DNA of 64,000 nucleotides from Myxococcus stipitatus. Its GTDB lineage: Bacteria; Myxococcota; Myxococcia; Myxococcales; Myxococcaceae. The notes under the pieces are model-generated. The model was not told the DNA's origin and ran no database searches. It saw only the letters and a program-made list of their open reading frames with translations. The stretch covers positions 4,340,001-4,404,000 of the forward strand of contig NZ_CP102770.1 of NCBI RefSeq assembly GCF_038561935.1, read 5' to 3'. This document shows, piece by piece, positions 37,579 through 54,193 of the stretch (positions are counted from its first letter, which is position 1; each line of letters starts with the position of its first letter). The position numbers and the translations under genes were made by a program.

Positions 37579-38025
37579 ATGAAGAAGGTCACAGGACAGG
37601 TCAAGCTGCAGATTCCCGCCGGCAAGGCGAACCCCGCTCCGCCGATCGGCCCCGCGCTCGGTCAGCAGGGCGTGAACATCATGGAGTTCTGCAAGCAGTT
37701 CAACGCGAAGACGCAGGCGGAGGCGAAGGAGGGACTGATCATCCCGGTGATCATCACCGTCTATCAGGACCGCTCCTTCACGTTCATCCTCAAGACGCCT
37801 CCGGCGGCCGTCCTCATCAAGAAGGCGGCGGGCCTGCACACCGAGAAGAAGAAGGGCTCGGGCGCGAAGAAGCCTGGCAAGGAGAAGGTGGGGCAGATCA
37901 CCCGAGCGCAGCTCGAGGAGATCGCCAAGAAGAAGATTCAGGACACCACCGCCGCGTCGCTTGAGGCCTGCATGAACACCATTGCTGGCACCGCGCGCTC
38001 CATGGGCATCGACGTCGTCGGCTAA
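37579..38025 (+). CDS. rplK: 50S ribosomal protein L11
   Basis: 148 aa from ATG 37579; no strong ribosome site is visible (AAAGG about 14 bases upstream). The N-terminal domain ([20 protein letters not shown]) is the thiostrepton- and RelA-relevant part and carries the usual Pro-rich turn. The C-terminal rRNA-binding domain ends in [12 protein letters not shown]. It forms the GTPase-associated stalk base with 23S rRNA. Thirty-four bp before rplA; probably translationally linked. Confidence 0.97.
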   Translation: MKKVTGQVKLQIPAGKANPAPPIGPALGQQGVNIMEFCKQFNAKTQAEAKEGLIIPVIITVYQDRSFTFILKTPPAAVLIKKAAGLHTEKKKGSGAKKPGKEKVGQITRAQLEEIAKKKIQDTTAASLEACMNTIAGTARSMGIDVVG

Positions 38026-38059
38026 GCCGCCGCCCCACTCACGGACGAGGATTTCTGTC

Positions 38060-38773
38060 ATGGCTCAGAATGGGAAGAAGTTCCGCGCGGCCGCCGCGAT
38101 GGTGGACCGCGAGAAGCGCTACTCGGTTGCCGAGGGCTTTCAGCTCCTGAAGAAGACGGTGGAGGCGCGGGCGTCGAAGTATGACCAGACGGTCGACGTC
38201 GCCATCAACCTGGGTGTGGACCCCAAGCACGCGGACCAGATGGTCCGTGGCGCCGTGGTTCTGCCCAACGGTACGGGTGCCACCGTGCGCGTGGCCGTGT
38301 TCGCCAAGGGCGAGCGCGCCACCGAGGCCACCAACGCCGGCGCCGACGTCGTGGGCGCTGAGGACCTCCAGAAGCGCATCGAGGAGGGCTTCCTCGACTT
38401 CGACACCGTCATCGCCACCCCGGACATGATGGGTGTCGTGGGTCGCCTCGGTAAGGTGCTCGGTCCCCGCGGCCTCATGCCGAACCCGAAGGTCGGCACG
38501 GTGACCATGGACGTGGCCAAGGCCATCCGCGACGCGAAGGGCGGTAAGGTCGACTTCCGCGTGGAGAAGGCCGGCATCGTTCACGCGAAGATGGGCAAGG
38601 CGTCGTTCGCGGCGGACAAGCTCGAGGGCAACTTCAACGCGCTGGTGGACCTGGTGATGAAGCTCAAGCCGGCCACCGCCAAGGGCGTGTACCTGAAGGG
38701 GATTGCCATCTCCACGACGATGGGCCCGGGTATCAAGATCGATACCCAGGAGATTCTGGCCCGTCACCGGTAG
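38060..38773 (+). CDS. rplA: 50S ribosomal protein L1
   Basis: 237 aa from ATG 38060, with ACGAGG upstream. Full-length L1 with [20 protein letters not shown] in the middle, the conserved RNA-binding loop, and the closing [12 protein letters not shown]. It sits at the mobile L1 stalk near the E site and usually represses its own L11-L1 mRNA. It is followed by a terminator-like hairpin and a 389-bp gap before rplJ. Confidence 0.98.
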   Translation: MAQNGKKFRAAAAMVDREKRYSVAEGFQLLKKTVEARASKYDQTVDVAINLGVDPKHADQMVRGAVVLPNGTGATVRVAVFAKGERATEATNAGADVVGAEDLQKRIEEGFLDFDTVIATPDMMGVVGRLGKVLGPRGLMPNPKVGTVTMDVAKAIRDAKGGKVDFRVEKAGIVHAKMGKASFAADKLEGNFNALVDLVMKLKPATAKGVYLKGIAISTTMGPGIKIDTQEILARHR

Positions 38774-39162
38774 GCGAACAGGGGCCTGGCGGCCGTTCCT
38801 ACCCCGCACCGGGGTGTCGGAGCGGCTGCCTGCCTGACGCCTCAGGTTCGAAAGTTCTGGATCTTTGCTGAAGCCGGGGGTATAGGCCCCCGGCTTTTGC
38901 AATTGGAGCGCCACGTCATGAGACGTGCGTTTCCGACCTGGTTCATGACAGCAGGGACCCGGTCAGAGGAGAAGTGCCCCGTTGGGAACCGGGTGAATCC
39001 GGTCGGGACATGGCTTCCTCTGTCGGGTTCAAACGGCCGGAAGGCCAGCCCTGCCGAGACTGGAGGCGCGGTGTGGTGTCTCTCGGAGACTCCTCTCGCT
39101 CTGCCACTTTGGCCCAGGCATCACGCCCACCGGAAGGTGGGCCAGTAAGGAGGTGAGTCAAA
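38774..39162 (+). promoter_or_regulatory. rplA-rplJ intergenic leader (terminator plus L10 leader region)
   Basis: 389 bp without a gene. It starts with a terminator hairpin at 38871-38898. The rest forms a long 5' leader before rplJ, with several self-complementary GC runs, ending in AAGGAGGTGAG seven bases before GTG 39163. The position equals the L10-L12 autoregulatory leader of other bacteria, where the L10/L12 complex binds; the exact fold cannot be assigned by eye. Confidence 0.55.
38871..38898 (+). terminator. Rho-independent terminator/attenuator after rplA
   Basis: 10-bp perfect stem AAGCCGGGGG / CCCCCGGCTT with a 6-nt loop, ending in TTTT. Located 98 bp after rplA. Confidence 0.75.
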
Positions 39163-39684
39163 GTGCTGAAGAGCGAGAAGGAGGAGATGATCAAGGAACT
39201 CCACGAGAAGTTCTCGCGGACCAAGTCGGCCATCGTCGCTGAGTTCTCCAAGGTGGATGTGGAGACGGTGACGAAGCTCCGCAAGAAGTTCCGTGAGGGC
39301 GGCGTCGAGTACAAGGTCATCAAGAACACGCTGGCGCGCCGTGCCGCGCAGGGCACGGACGTGGCTGTCATCGCTGATGACTTCACGGGTCCGGTGGCTC
39401 TGTGCCTGAGCTACGGCGACGTGGTGGCCCCGGCGAAGATCCTGACCGAGTTCACGAAGGACCTCGAGGACAAGATCAAGATCCGCACCGCCGTGGTCGA
39501 CGGCCGCAAGGTCGACGTCAACGGCGTCAAGCAGCTGGCGAAGCTGCCGGGTCTCAACGAGCTCCGGGCGCAGCTGCTCGGCATGCTCAACCAGCCTGCT
39601 GGCAAGCTGGTTCGGACGATTGCTGCTCCGGGTTCCCAGCTCGCGCGGGTCGTTCAGGCCCACGCGGACAAGTCGCAGGGTTAG
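39163..39684 (+). CDS. rplJ: 50S ribosomal protein L10
   Basis: 173 aa from GTG 39163, with a near-perfect AAGGAGGTGAG ribosome site. The N-terminus (KSEKEEMIKELHEKFSRTKS) and the YKVIKNTLARRAAQGT region bind 23S rRNA with L11, and the C-terminal helix (LVRTIAAPGSQLARVVQA) is the platform for L7/L12 dimers. It is followed by rplL after 101 bp. Confidence 0.97.
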   Translation: MLKSEKEEMIKELHEKFSRTKSAIVAEFSKVDVETVTKLRKKFREGGVEYKVIKNTLARRAAQGTDVAVIADDFTGPVALCLSYGDVVAPAKILTEFTKDLEDKIKIRTAVVDGRKVDVNGVKQLAKLPGLNELRAQLLGMLNQPAGKLVRTIAAPGSQLARVVQAHADKSQG

Positions 39685-39785
39685 TTTCCCTGATTCATCC
39701 GAGAAGTTTCTCTACACCAACCTTGACGGCCGTAGTTCCCACCCGGGACGTAGGCCGTTAGTCAAACCCAGAAGGACACAGTTCC

Positions 39786-40160
39786 ATGGCTGACCTGAAT
39801 GCAATCGTTGAGCAGCTCTCCGGCCTGACCATCATCGAGGCCGCCAACCTGGTGAAGGCCCTCGAGGAGAAGTGGGGCGTCTCCGCCGCTGCCGTCGCCG
39901 TCGCCGCTGGCCCGGCCGCTGGCCCGGCCGCCGCTCCTGTCGAGGAGAAGACGGAGTTCACGGTGGTGCTGTCGAACGCCGGCGCCAACAAGATCAACGT
40001 CATCAAGGAGATCCGCGCCATCACCGGCCTGGGCCTGAAGGAGGCCAAGGACCTGGTCGAGGGCGCGCCCAAGACGGTCAAGGAGGGCGTCAACAAGGAC
40101 GACGCCAAGAAGATCAAGGACCAGCTCGTTGCCGCTGGCGCCACCGTCGACATCAAGTAA
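39786..40160 (+). CDS. rplL: 50S ribosomal protein L7/L12
   Basis: 124 aa from ATG 39786. The N-terminal dimerisation helix ([20 protein letters not shown]), a flexible Ala/Gly/Pro hinge (~40-52), and the C-terminal GTPase-factor-binding domain ([36 protein letters not shown]) are all present. It recruits EF-Tu and EF-G to the stalk. An attenuator hairpin lies between it and rpoB. Confidence 0.98.
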   Translation: MADLNAIVEQLSGLTIIEAANLVKALEEKWGVSAAAVAVAAGPAAGPAAAPVEEKTEFTVVLSNAGANKINVIKEIRAITGLGLKEAKDLVEGAPKTVKEGVNKDDAKKIKDQLVAAGATVDIK

Positions 40161-40171
40161 GTCGTACAGGG

Positions 40172-40202
40172 GCTGCTTGTTTTCCGGGATTTTCCAAGCA
40201 GC
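40172..40202 (+). other. Hairpin in the rplL-rpoB gap (possible processing site)
   Basis: 8-bp perfect stem GCTGCTTG / CAAGCAGC with a 15-nt loop, 11 bp after rplL. Similar in place to the RNase III site in the E. coli rplL-rpoB spacer. Confidence 0.4.
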
Positions 40203-40221
40203 TTCCTGACCGAATGTGCAG

Positions 40222-40254
40222 GCCGGCGCTCCCAGTGCGGGGGGTGCCGGCTTT
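40222..40254 (+). terminator. Attenuator-like terminator between rplL and rpoB
   Basis: 12-bp stem GCCGGCGCTCCC / GGGGGTGCCGGC (two G-U pairs) with a 6-nt loop, followed by TTTGCCCGTTT. Expected to lower rpoBC transcription relative to rplJL, as the known rplL-rpoB attenuator does in E. coli. Confidence 0.6.
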
Positions 40255-40338
40255 GCCCGTTTGACCTTTGCAAATTTCCCGGCGCCGCCGCGCGTTACTG
40301 AAGTTTGCCCCGCCCGAGCAGCCGTCCCCGGAGCCAGA

Positions 40339-44568
<4,230 letters not shown>

Positions 44569-44592
44569 GGTAGCCGGAGCGCCCGCCTGACC

Positions 44593-44629
44593 GGCCGCCC
44601 GCCACCCTCCCACGAGGGTGGGCGCGGCC
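44593..44629 (+). other. Stable hairpin in the rpoB-rpoC spacer
   Basis: Inner perfect 8-bp stem CCACCCTC / GAGGGTGG with loop CCAC, and an outer GGCCGC / GCGGCC pair enclosing it. No T-tract follows, so it is more likely a stability or processing element than a terminator. Confidence 0.5.
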
Positions 44630-44699
44630 GGGTCTGGGGCGGGGGCCCGAATCACTGGCGTTCCCCACGGGGGACGCCTCACGAGATTTCGGAGGCAAC

Positions 44700-48911
<4,212 letters not shown>

Positions 48912-48951
48912 GCGCCACCCGCCACCCTCACGGGTGGCTCCCTGATTTCCG

Positions 48952-48991
48952 CCGCCGCCTCGGTTCCGCACCGAGGCGGCGGTTTTGTTTT
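48952..48991 (+). terminator. Strong Rho-independent terminator after rpoC
   Basis: 13-bp perfect stem CCGCCGCCTCGGT / ACCGAGGCGGCGG with loop TCCGC, followed by TTTTGTTTT. It ends the rplJL-rpoBC transcription unit. A smaller CCACCC/GGGTGG hairpin precedes it. Confidence 0.93.
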
Positions 48992-49122
48992 CCGACCTTG
49001 GTAGTCATGTTTTCCGGGACGTCTTCCTTGACGCTCATGGCGCGACGCGTTAAGTTTTGCGCATAGAGTTTCGACACACTGAGTCGATTCCCGGCGATGC
49101 CGGGAGCAAAGGGGAGGACCAC

Positions 49123-49599
49123 ATGACCACGACGAACCAGGCGGAGACGAACCCGGAGCAGGCCACCACCGCCGAGGCGGCGAAGAGCGGTCTGTCGAAC
49201 GTCGAAGGATTCCTGAAGGCCCAGCTCGCCCAGGCGCAGAAGCGAATCGAGGAGCTGGAGGGTGAGGCCGGCAAGGTCGTGAAGGCGCTGGACGCCCGGC
49301 GTCAGGAGGCCACGAAGGAGGCCCAGGCGCTGTGGACGAAGTTCCAGGCCGGGGAGCTGCTGGCGGACCCCCGCGTGAAGGAGCTGGGCAAGAAGGTGGA
49401 TGCGGCCGGCGCCGAGCTGCGCAAGCGCTTCGACGGGCTGCAGACCAAGGTCGTGGAGACGGTGGGCGTCGCCAGCCAGTCGCAGCTCCAGGAGATCAAC
49501 AAGGAGCTGGCCAAGCTCTCCGCGAAGGTGGACTCGCTGCTCAAGCCCATCCGCCGCCAGGGCTCGTCGAAGGACTCCGAGACGTCTCCGCGCGCCTGA
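49123..49599 (+). CDS. Phasin-like coiled-coil protein (first of pair)
   Basis: 158 aa from ATG 49123, with GGGGAGGA about five bases upstream. Residues ~25-145 are almost entirely helical with heptad-like Leu/Val spacing (FLKAQLAQAQKRIEELEGEA, LGKKVDAAGAELRKRFDGLQ, QLQEINKELAKLSAKVDSLL). The composition and the final Leu-rich helix resemble poly(hydroxyalkanoate) granule-associated/phasin-family proteins, which form coiled-coil oligomers. No PHA synthase is in the window, so the name is by resemblance only. A second, shorter relative starts 171 bp downstream. Confidence 0.65.
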   Translation: MTTTNQAETNPEQATTAEAAKSGLSNVEGFLKAQLAQAQKRIEELEGEAGKVVKALDARRQEATKEAQALWTKFQAGELLADPRVKELGKKVDAAGAELRKRFDGLQTKVVETVGVASQSQLQEINKELAKLSAKVDSLLKPIRRQGSSKDSETSPRA

Positions 49600-49769
49600 G
49601 AACGCCGCGTTGTTGACGGATGGTGTCCCCTCACCACTCCAGCAGTGGACATGGAGCAGGCGAGGGGGCTCGTTCTCGTTTCCTTCACCCCGGGGGTGTG
49701 ATTACGTGGCAGGTCCGTCGTCCGTTGAACGCCTGCCTGCCTGGTTACACCCTCTCCCGGAGAGACCCA

Positions 49770-50120
49770 TTGGACAACAAGCCTGAGGCCCCCCGAGAGA
49801 AGAACCCTGTCACAGAAACTTTCGAGCGCATCTGGAGTCAGGCGCTCCTGGCCGTGAACACGGCGGAAGAAGAGGCCGCCCGAGCGGTGCAGAAGGTGGC
49901 GGCTGTGGCGGGCTGGAGCCAGGACGAAGTGAAGCGGCAGGCGCAGGCCTTCTCGGACCGGCTGGCCGGCCACCGCAAGGACCTGGAGCACAACGTGGAG
50001 GACCGAGTCCGGGCCGCGCTGTTGCTGATGAAGCTGCCCCGTCGTGAGGAGCTTCAAGCCTTTGGAAGCCGGTTGGACCGCCTGGCCGAACGCATCCAGG
50101 ACCTGGAGCACCGCAAGTGA
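49770..50120 (+). CDS. Phasin-like coiled-coil protein (second of pair)
   Basis: 116 aa from TTG 49770, with GGAGAG six bases upstream; a longer frame from 49620 runs through non-coding-like sequence and is rejected. Helical: FERIWSQALLAVNTAEEEA, AQAFSDRLAGHRKDLEHNVE, and a closing LDRLAERIQDLEHRK coiled coil. It resembles the PhaF/PhaI-like helical family. It ends with GTGA (50117-50120) that is also the start of the transglycosylase gene, so it is translationally coupled to it. Confidence 0.65.
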   Translation: MDNKPEAPREKNPVTETFERIWSQALLAVNTAEEEAARAVQKVAAVAGWSQDEVKRQAQAFSDRLAGHRKDLEHNVEDRVRAALLLMKLPRREELQAFGSRLDRLAERIQDLEHRK

Positions 50121-50866
50121 CGAGTCCCGCCCCCTCGGGCGGGAGGTCTTTCGGCACGCGGTTCTTCGATTCTCTCCACGCCCTCAGCTCTGGCTGTTCC
50201 CGGCTCCCCCTGCTGGCGGGAATGGCGCTCGTCGTCTCCGCGCGGCTCGTTCCGCTGCTGGAGGAGCGCCCCGTCCAGCCGGTGGTGCCCGAGCGTGTGG
50301 TCGCGGAGAGCGCATTTCCCGAGGCGTCGCTGATCGACGCCGTGCTCTCCCGGCGGGCTCCGGACCTGGGCCTCACGCTGCGGCGGCAGTTGGGACAGGC
50401 CATCGCGGAGGAGGCTCGGACGGCGGGGTATGATCCGCTGCTCGTGCTGGCCCTCATCGACGTGGAGTCGGACTTCGCGGAGGAGGCTGTCTCCGAGAAG
50501 GGCGCGAAGGGGCTGATGCAGATCAAGCCCAGCACGCTCCACTTCCTGGCGGAGAAGGCGGGGCTTCGGCTGTCCCGCGAGGAAGTGACGGCGGACACCG
50601 CGCTGTGTGTCCGGCTGGGCATCCGCTACCTGCGCTCACTCCAGGACCGCTTCGGCGGAGACCTGGAGCTGGCGCTGATGGCGTACAACGCGGGGCCCAC
50701 CCGCATCCGCAACGCCATCAAGCAGGGCGAGCTGGAGCGGTTCCGGCGCTACCCTCGGGCCGTGCGGCGTGACTTCCGCCGGTTCCGGGAAGGGCATGGC
50801 CTGGGCGGAGATTGGGCCCTGGCCCAGCGCGAGGCCCCTGGCGCCGACGTCGAACCCACTCCCTGA
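50117..50866 (+). CDS. Membrane-anchored soluble-lytic-transglycosylase-like protein
   Basis: 249 aa from GTG 50117, overlapping the upstream stop by four bases. A short hydrophobic segment at ~28-45 (SRLPLLAGMALVVSARLVPLL) is a probable anchor or signal. The SLT domain spans ~85-225: LALIDVESDFAEEAVSEKG with catalytic E117, GLMQIKPST, CVRLGIRYLRSL and LALMAYNAGPTRI. These enzymes cut peptidoglycan glycan strands to 1,6-anhydro products. It follows the two phasin-like genes. The C-terminal tail (~230-249) is acidic and Pro-rich. Confidence 0.9.
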   Translation: MTSPAPSGGRSFGTRFFDSLHALSSGCSRLPLLAGMALVVSARLVPLLEERPVQPVVPERVVAESAFPEASLIDAVLSRRAPDLGLTLRRQLGQAIAEEARTAGYDPLLVLALIDVESDFAEEAVSEKGAKGLMQIKPSTLHFLAEKAGLRLSREEVTADTALCVRLGIRYLRSLQDRFGGDLELALMAYNAGPTRIRNAIKQGELERFRRYPRAVRRDFRRFREGHGLGGDWALAQREAPGADVEPTP

Positions 50867-50990
50867 ATCCCGTGAATCTCCAGGCGCTCCGGCCGCTCCA
50901 AGCGGACGCATGTGCGCCTTGTCCCATCCTTCAGGGTGCGCTAAGCGTTGCAAGTGCCCGGGACTGTTGGAGATTCCGAGGAGTGACAAC

Positions 50991-51710
50991 ATGACTCGCC
51001 CGTTTTCGAGCACGGCGCTCGTCGCCGCCCTGGTCGCGCTGAGTCCGATGGGGGCCCTGGCTGGCTCCGTCTATCTCAACGGTGTGTTGATCGACGGCGT
51101 CAAGAACCAGCGGTTCGAGAAGGCCACCGTCCGCATCGACGAGGCTGGCAACATCCACATCGAGGCCGCGGGCTATCGCGTCTCGACGGTGAACCCGCAG
51201 CCCCCCGCGCCGGCCCCCAGCACCCCTGCGAAGCCCGCGGCGCCCGAGTCCACGGCTCCGGAGACGCCTCCCGCGGCTCCAGGGGCTTCTTCCAGCGCAG
51301 CTCCGGCCGTGGCTCCCACGCCGCCCGTCGCGCCGCAGCCTCGGCCGGACCGCATCACCCAGCGCTACTGGCTGGTGACGGAGCAGACTGTGCCGGGGAT
51401 GACCGACTACGACATCGACGTGTACGTCAACTCCCGGTGGCTCCGGAAGCTGCGGGGCAACGACGACCAGGTGGTCACCGACATCACCAAGCACCTCCAG
51501 CCCGGCGGCAACCAGGTGATGCTGATTGCCCGGAAAATCGTCAGCGGGCAGAAGCGCAGCGATTCGCCCAAGCACGTGTTCCGGGTCATCATCGGGGAAG
51601 GCAACGAGGGCGGTGGGAACGTGATGATCGACAACCCCCTCATCCGCTTCCAGACGACGGCGGCGGAGTCGAAGGACGTCACGCAGGAGTACACCCTCAC
51701 CACGCGCTGA
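50991..51710 (+). CDS. Secreted protein of unknown function
   Basis: 239 aa from ATG 50991, with GAGGAG upstream. The signal peptide is MTRPFSSTALVAALVALSPM..., cleavage after GALA. A small N-terminal beta domain (SVYLNGVLIDGVKNQRFEKA) is followed by a long Pro/Ala-rich linker (~70-115) and a C-terminal folded part (TQRYWLVTEQTVPGMTDYDI, ~120-239) with NPLIRF near the end. No known family is recognised. A Pro/Ala linker of this sort often spans the periplasm. It lies between the transglycosylase and the gene before tgl, all in one direction, so envelope function is the likely setting. Confidence 0.7.
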   Translation: MTRPFSSTALVAALVALSPMGALAGSVYLNGVLIDGVKNQRFEKATVRIDEAGNIHIEAAGYRVSTVNPQPPAPAPSTPAKPAAPESTAPETPPAAPGASSSAAPAVAPTPPVAPQPRPDRITQRYWLVTEQTVPGMTDYDIDVYVNSRWLRKLRGNDDQVVTDITKHLQPGGNQVMLIARKIVSGQKRSDSPKHVFRVIIGEGNEGGGNVMIDNPLIRFQTTAAESKDVTQEYTLTTR

Positions 51711-51737
51711 CGGGGGAGGGTCACGGAGAGACACGTC

Positions 51738-52202
51738 GTGTTCAACCTGGACGAGCGCTACCGCGGCCTTCCCGCGACGCGTGAGCAGATCCTCGCGCTG
51801 CACACCTCCCTCAATGCGCCCCATGTGGCCATCCCTGGGAAGCAGGCGGGGCCCTCGCAGGCGTTCGTGGTGGGACTGCGCGGAGGGCAGGGGGCGGCCG
51901 TCTTCGTGTACCTCTACCTGGCCGAGGCCGAGGACTGCGCCGTGTACCTGTCCGGCCGCCGCAACATGACGGCGGATGAGTACCGCGACGATGAGAGCGA
52001 GGCGCTGGCCTTCGTCGAGTCGCTCGGCTTCATGATGGATGACGCCAACTGGCGGGCGCAGCCCGCGGAGCAGCAGGACGAGCTGCTCAAGACGTTGCCC
52101 GTCTTCTTCAAGGACCCGAAGCAGGTGCCCGCGGTGAAGGCTCGCGCGGAAGAGAAGAAGAACGTCACCACCACGTTGGGCCGGTTCCTCGCGGCCTTCT
52201 GA
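51738..52202 (+). CDS. Conserved-looking protein of unknown function upstream of tgl
   Basis: 154 aa from GTG 51738, with GGAGAG upstream. No signal peptide or membrane helix. The chain shows a mixed alpha/beta domain: SQAFVVGLRGGQGAAVFVYL, CAVYLSGRRNMTADEYRDDE, ALAFVESLGFMMDDANWRAQ, with acidic residues dominating. A C-terminal Lys/Ala-rich helix ends the protein. I do not recognise a family. It is 27 bp after the secreted-protein gene and 41 bp before tgl, so it may belong to the same operon. Confidence 0.65.
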   Translation: MFNLDERYRGLPATREQILALHTSLNAPHVAIPGKQAGPSQAFVVGLRGGQGAAVFVYLYLAEAEDCAVYLSGRRNMTADEYRDDESEALAFVESLGFMMDDANWRAQPAEQQDELLKTLPVFFKDPKQVPAVKARAEEKKNVTTTLGRFLAAF

Positions 52203-52243
52203 GTCCCTCCCCCCATCCCTTTCCCTCGTCGAGAATCATCCCC

Positions 52244-53005
52244 ATGCTCCGGCTTGCCTCCGCGTCCTGTTCCCTCGCGCTCCTCCTGGCGCTCTCCGGT
52301 TGTGCCCATGTCCCGTCGGAGAAGGAGCGCCGTCTCGCGGAGATTCACTACGACCTGGCCATCACCGCCCAGCAGGACGGGCACATCCAGGACGCGATTC
52401 GTGAGTTGAACGTCGCCCTGAAGAACGACCCGGACTACCCCGAGGCGAACAACGCGATGGGCGTGCTGCTGCACCTGGCCTTCCAGCGGCATGGCGAGGC
52501 GGCGGAGCACTACCAGCGCGCGTTGAAGGTCCGGCCCAACTTCTCGGAGGCCCGTACCAACCTGGCCAACGTGCACCTCGACCAGGGGAACTACGACGAG
52601 GCCATCAAGCTCTACGAGCAGGTCCTCAACGACATGACCTACCTGACGCCCTACATCGCGCAGGGCAACCTGGGCTGGGCGCTCTACAAGAAGGGCGAGA
52701 CGGAGCGCGGGGTGGGCAGCCTCAAGGCGGCCGTGACGACGAACCCGGGCTTCTGCATGGGCTACCGCAACCTGGGCATCATCTTCGACGAGACGGGCCG
52801 CACCGAGGACTCATGCCGGCAGTTCTCGCGCTTCCGGGAGACGTGCCCCGAGGTGGCCGAGGCGTACATGCGCGAGGGCGTGTGTCTGGCCAAGCTGGGC
52901 CAGGCGGATGCCGCCAAGCAGGCCTTCGCGGTGTGTGAGACGAAGGCCAAGCCCGCCGAGCAGGGAATCAAGGACGACTGCCGAAGGCTGCTCGAAAAGC
53001 TCTAG
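52244..53005 (+). CDS. tgl: Tgl/PilF-type TPR lipoprotein (type IV pilus secretin pilotin)
   Basis: 253 aa from ATG 52244; M. xanthus Tgl is of nearly the same size. The lipobox LALSGC (Cys20) marks an outer-membrane lipoprotein. Six tetratricopeptide repeats fill the mature part: ERRLAEIHYDLAITAQQDGH, DAIRELNVALKNDPDYPEAN, AEHYQRALKVRPNFSEARTN, YDEAIKLYEQVLNDM, then two further helix pairs. In M. xanthus Tgl is needed for PilQ secretin assembly and can be passed between cells, restoring social motility. The assignment rests on the N-terminus, length and the TPR layout. Neighbours recO and the HTH-membrane gene follow downstream. Confidence 0.82.
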   Translation: MLRLASASCSLALLLALSGCAHVPSEKERRLAEIHYDLAITAQQDGHIQDAIRELNVALKNDPDYPEANNAMGVLLHLAFQRHGEAAEHYQRALKVRPNFSEARTNLANVHLDQGNYDEAIKLYEQVLNDMTYLTPYIAQGNLGWALYKKGETERGVGSLKAAVTTNPGFCMGYRNLGIIFDETGRTEDSCRQFSRFRETCPEVAEAYMREGVCLAKLGQADAAKQAFAVCETKAKPAEQGIKDDCRRLLEKL

Positions 53006-53024
53006 TCTGCTATCTGGGCGCACC

Positions 53025-53411
53025 GTGGACCACGTCGACTTCGGCAAGTACCTCAGCCAGCAGCGGGAGCTGCGAGGCCTGTCTCTCGAGGACGTCGCTC
53101 GGGAGACCAAGATTCCGCCGACGCTCATCGCCGCGCTGGAGGCGGGGCAGGTGGAGCGGTTGCCCTCGCGCATCTTCGTGGTGAACTACATCAAGGCCTA
53201 CGCCCAGGTCATCGGCCTGTCTCCCGAGGAGGCCGTGCTCCGCTACGAGGAGGTGGACCGCTCGGTTCCCGCCCCGTCGCCCGCGCAGCTCGAGACGGAG
53301 CGGCGCAAGCGGGCCTATGTCGGTCTGTCCGTCCTCCTGGTGGCCTTGGCGCTGGGCGTGTACCTGTTCCTCGTGCTGAGCGGGAAGCTTCCCTCTCCGC
53401 TCGCGCGTTGA
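53025..53411 (+). CDS. Short RodZ-like protein: HTH_25 plus one membrane helix
   Basis: 128 aa from GTG 53025. Residues ~5-75 form a RodZ-type helix-turn-helix (FGKYLSQQRELRGLSLEDVA, IPPTLIAALEAGQVERLPSR, the YIKAYAQVIGL end). One membrane helix follows at ~98-118 (AYVGLSVLLVALALGVYLFL) and only ten residues lie beyond it. Full RodZ proteins have a long periplasmic beta domain; here it is absent, so this is a minimal form that could bind MreB or DNA from the cytoplasm. It starts 19 bp after tgl and ends just before recO (TTGA overlap or 8-bp gap), so it is part of the same operon. Confidence 0.85.
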   Translation: MDHVDFGKYLSQQRELRGLSLEDVARETKIPPTLIAALEAGQVERLPSRIFVVNYIKAYAQVIGLSPEEAVLRYEEVDRSVPAPSPAQLETERRKRAYVGLSVLLVALALGVYLFLVLSGKLPSPLAR

Positions 53412-53419
53412 ATGACGCC

Positions 53420-54154
53420 ATGGAGCGCTACGACGACGACGCGCTCGTGCTGTCCACCGTGGACTATGGCGAGTCGGATCGGCTCGTCACGCTGCTGACG
53501 CGCGAGCATGGGAAGCTGACGGCCTTCGCCGCGGGGGCTCGAAAGAGCAAGCGTCGCTTCGCGGGGGCGCTGGAGCCGTTCATGCGGCTTCGCGTGCACC
53601 TCGTCGAGACGCGCGGCTCCACCGTGCGCCTGGACTCCACCGACATCGTCGCGGGCTACTACGCCGCGCGGCAGGACCTGTCGCTCATCGCCCGGGCCTT
53701 GTACGCCGTGGAGCTGTGCCGCGAGCTGACGCGAGACCATGAGCCGCAGTCGGAGCTCTTCGTCCTGCTCGAGGGCTACCTGACGCGGCTGGACGCGAAG
53801 GAGGCGGGGCCCACGTCGCTGCTGGCCTTCGAGCTGTCGGCCCTGGCCCACGCGGGTTTGATGCCGCGCTTCGATGCGTGCTCGCTGTGTGGTTCGCCGC
53901 CGGGGGAGCGTCCTCGGTTCGACCAGGCCCACGGTGGTGCGGTGTGTGAGCCGTGCAGCCTGCGCGCGCGGGAGGCGGTGCCAGTCCCTGTCGCGCTCCT
54001 CTCCGGGCTGCGGGCGCTGCAGGAGGGGGAGCGCACGCCGCTCCCCGCGGACCTGCGCGCGCGGGCACGCAGCCTGCTCAATGTCTTCATCGCCCACCAC
54101 CTGGGCCGCCGCCTCAAGAGCGTGGACTTCATGGCCCAGGTGGGCCTGGACTGA
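53420..54154 (+). CDS. recO: DNA repair protein RecO
   Basis: 244 aa from ATG 53420; an in-frame TTG at 53408 overlaps the previous stop and would add four residues. The OB-fold N-terminus (DALVLSTVDYGESDRLVTLL, KLTAFAAGARKSKRRFAGAL) and the helical C-terminal part with a zinc-type CSLCGSP...CEPC site are present. RecO loads RecA with RecR on SSB-coated gaps (RecFOR). It is in the tgl-HTH-recO-PfkB run, with 39 bp to the next gene. Confidence 0.93.
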   Translation: MERYDDDALVLSTVDYGESDRLVTLLTREHGKLTAFAAGARKSKRRFAGALEPFMRLRVHLVETRGSTVRLDSTDIVAGYYAARQDLSLIARALYAVELCRELTRDHEPQSELFVLLEGYLTRLDAKEAGPTSLLAFELSALAHAGLMPRFDACSLCGSPPGERPRFDQAHGGAVCEPCSLRAREAVPVPVALLSGLRALQEGERTPLPADLRARARSLLNVFIAHHLGRRLKSVDFMAQVGLD

Positions 54155-54193
54155 CGAAGAAGCGGCGCGCCTGACGCCGCGCTGGGAGGGATT

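Noticed and set aside
49600..49769. Extended N-terminus for the second phasin-like protein
   Set aside because: The in-frame extension from 49620 has poor codon usage and no ribosome site; TTG 49770 has GGAGAG at correct spacing.
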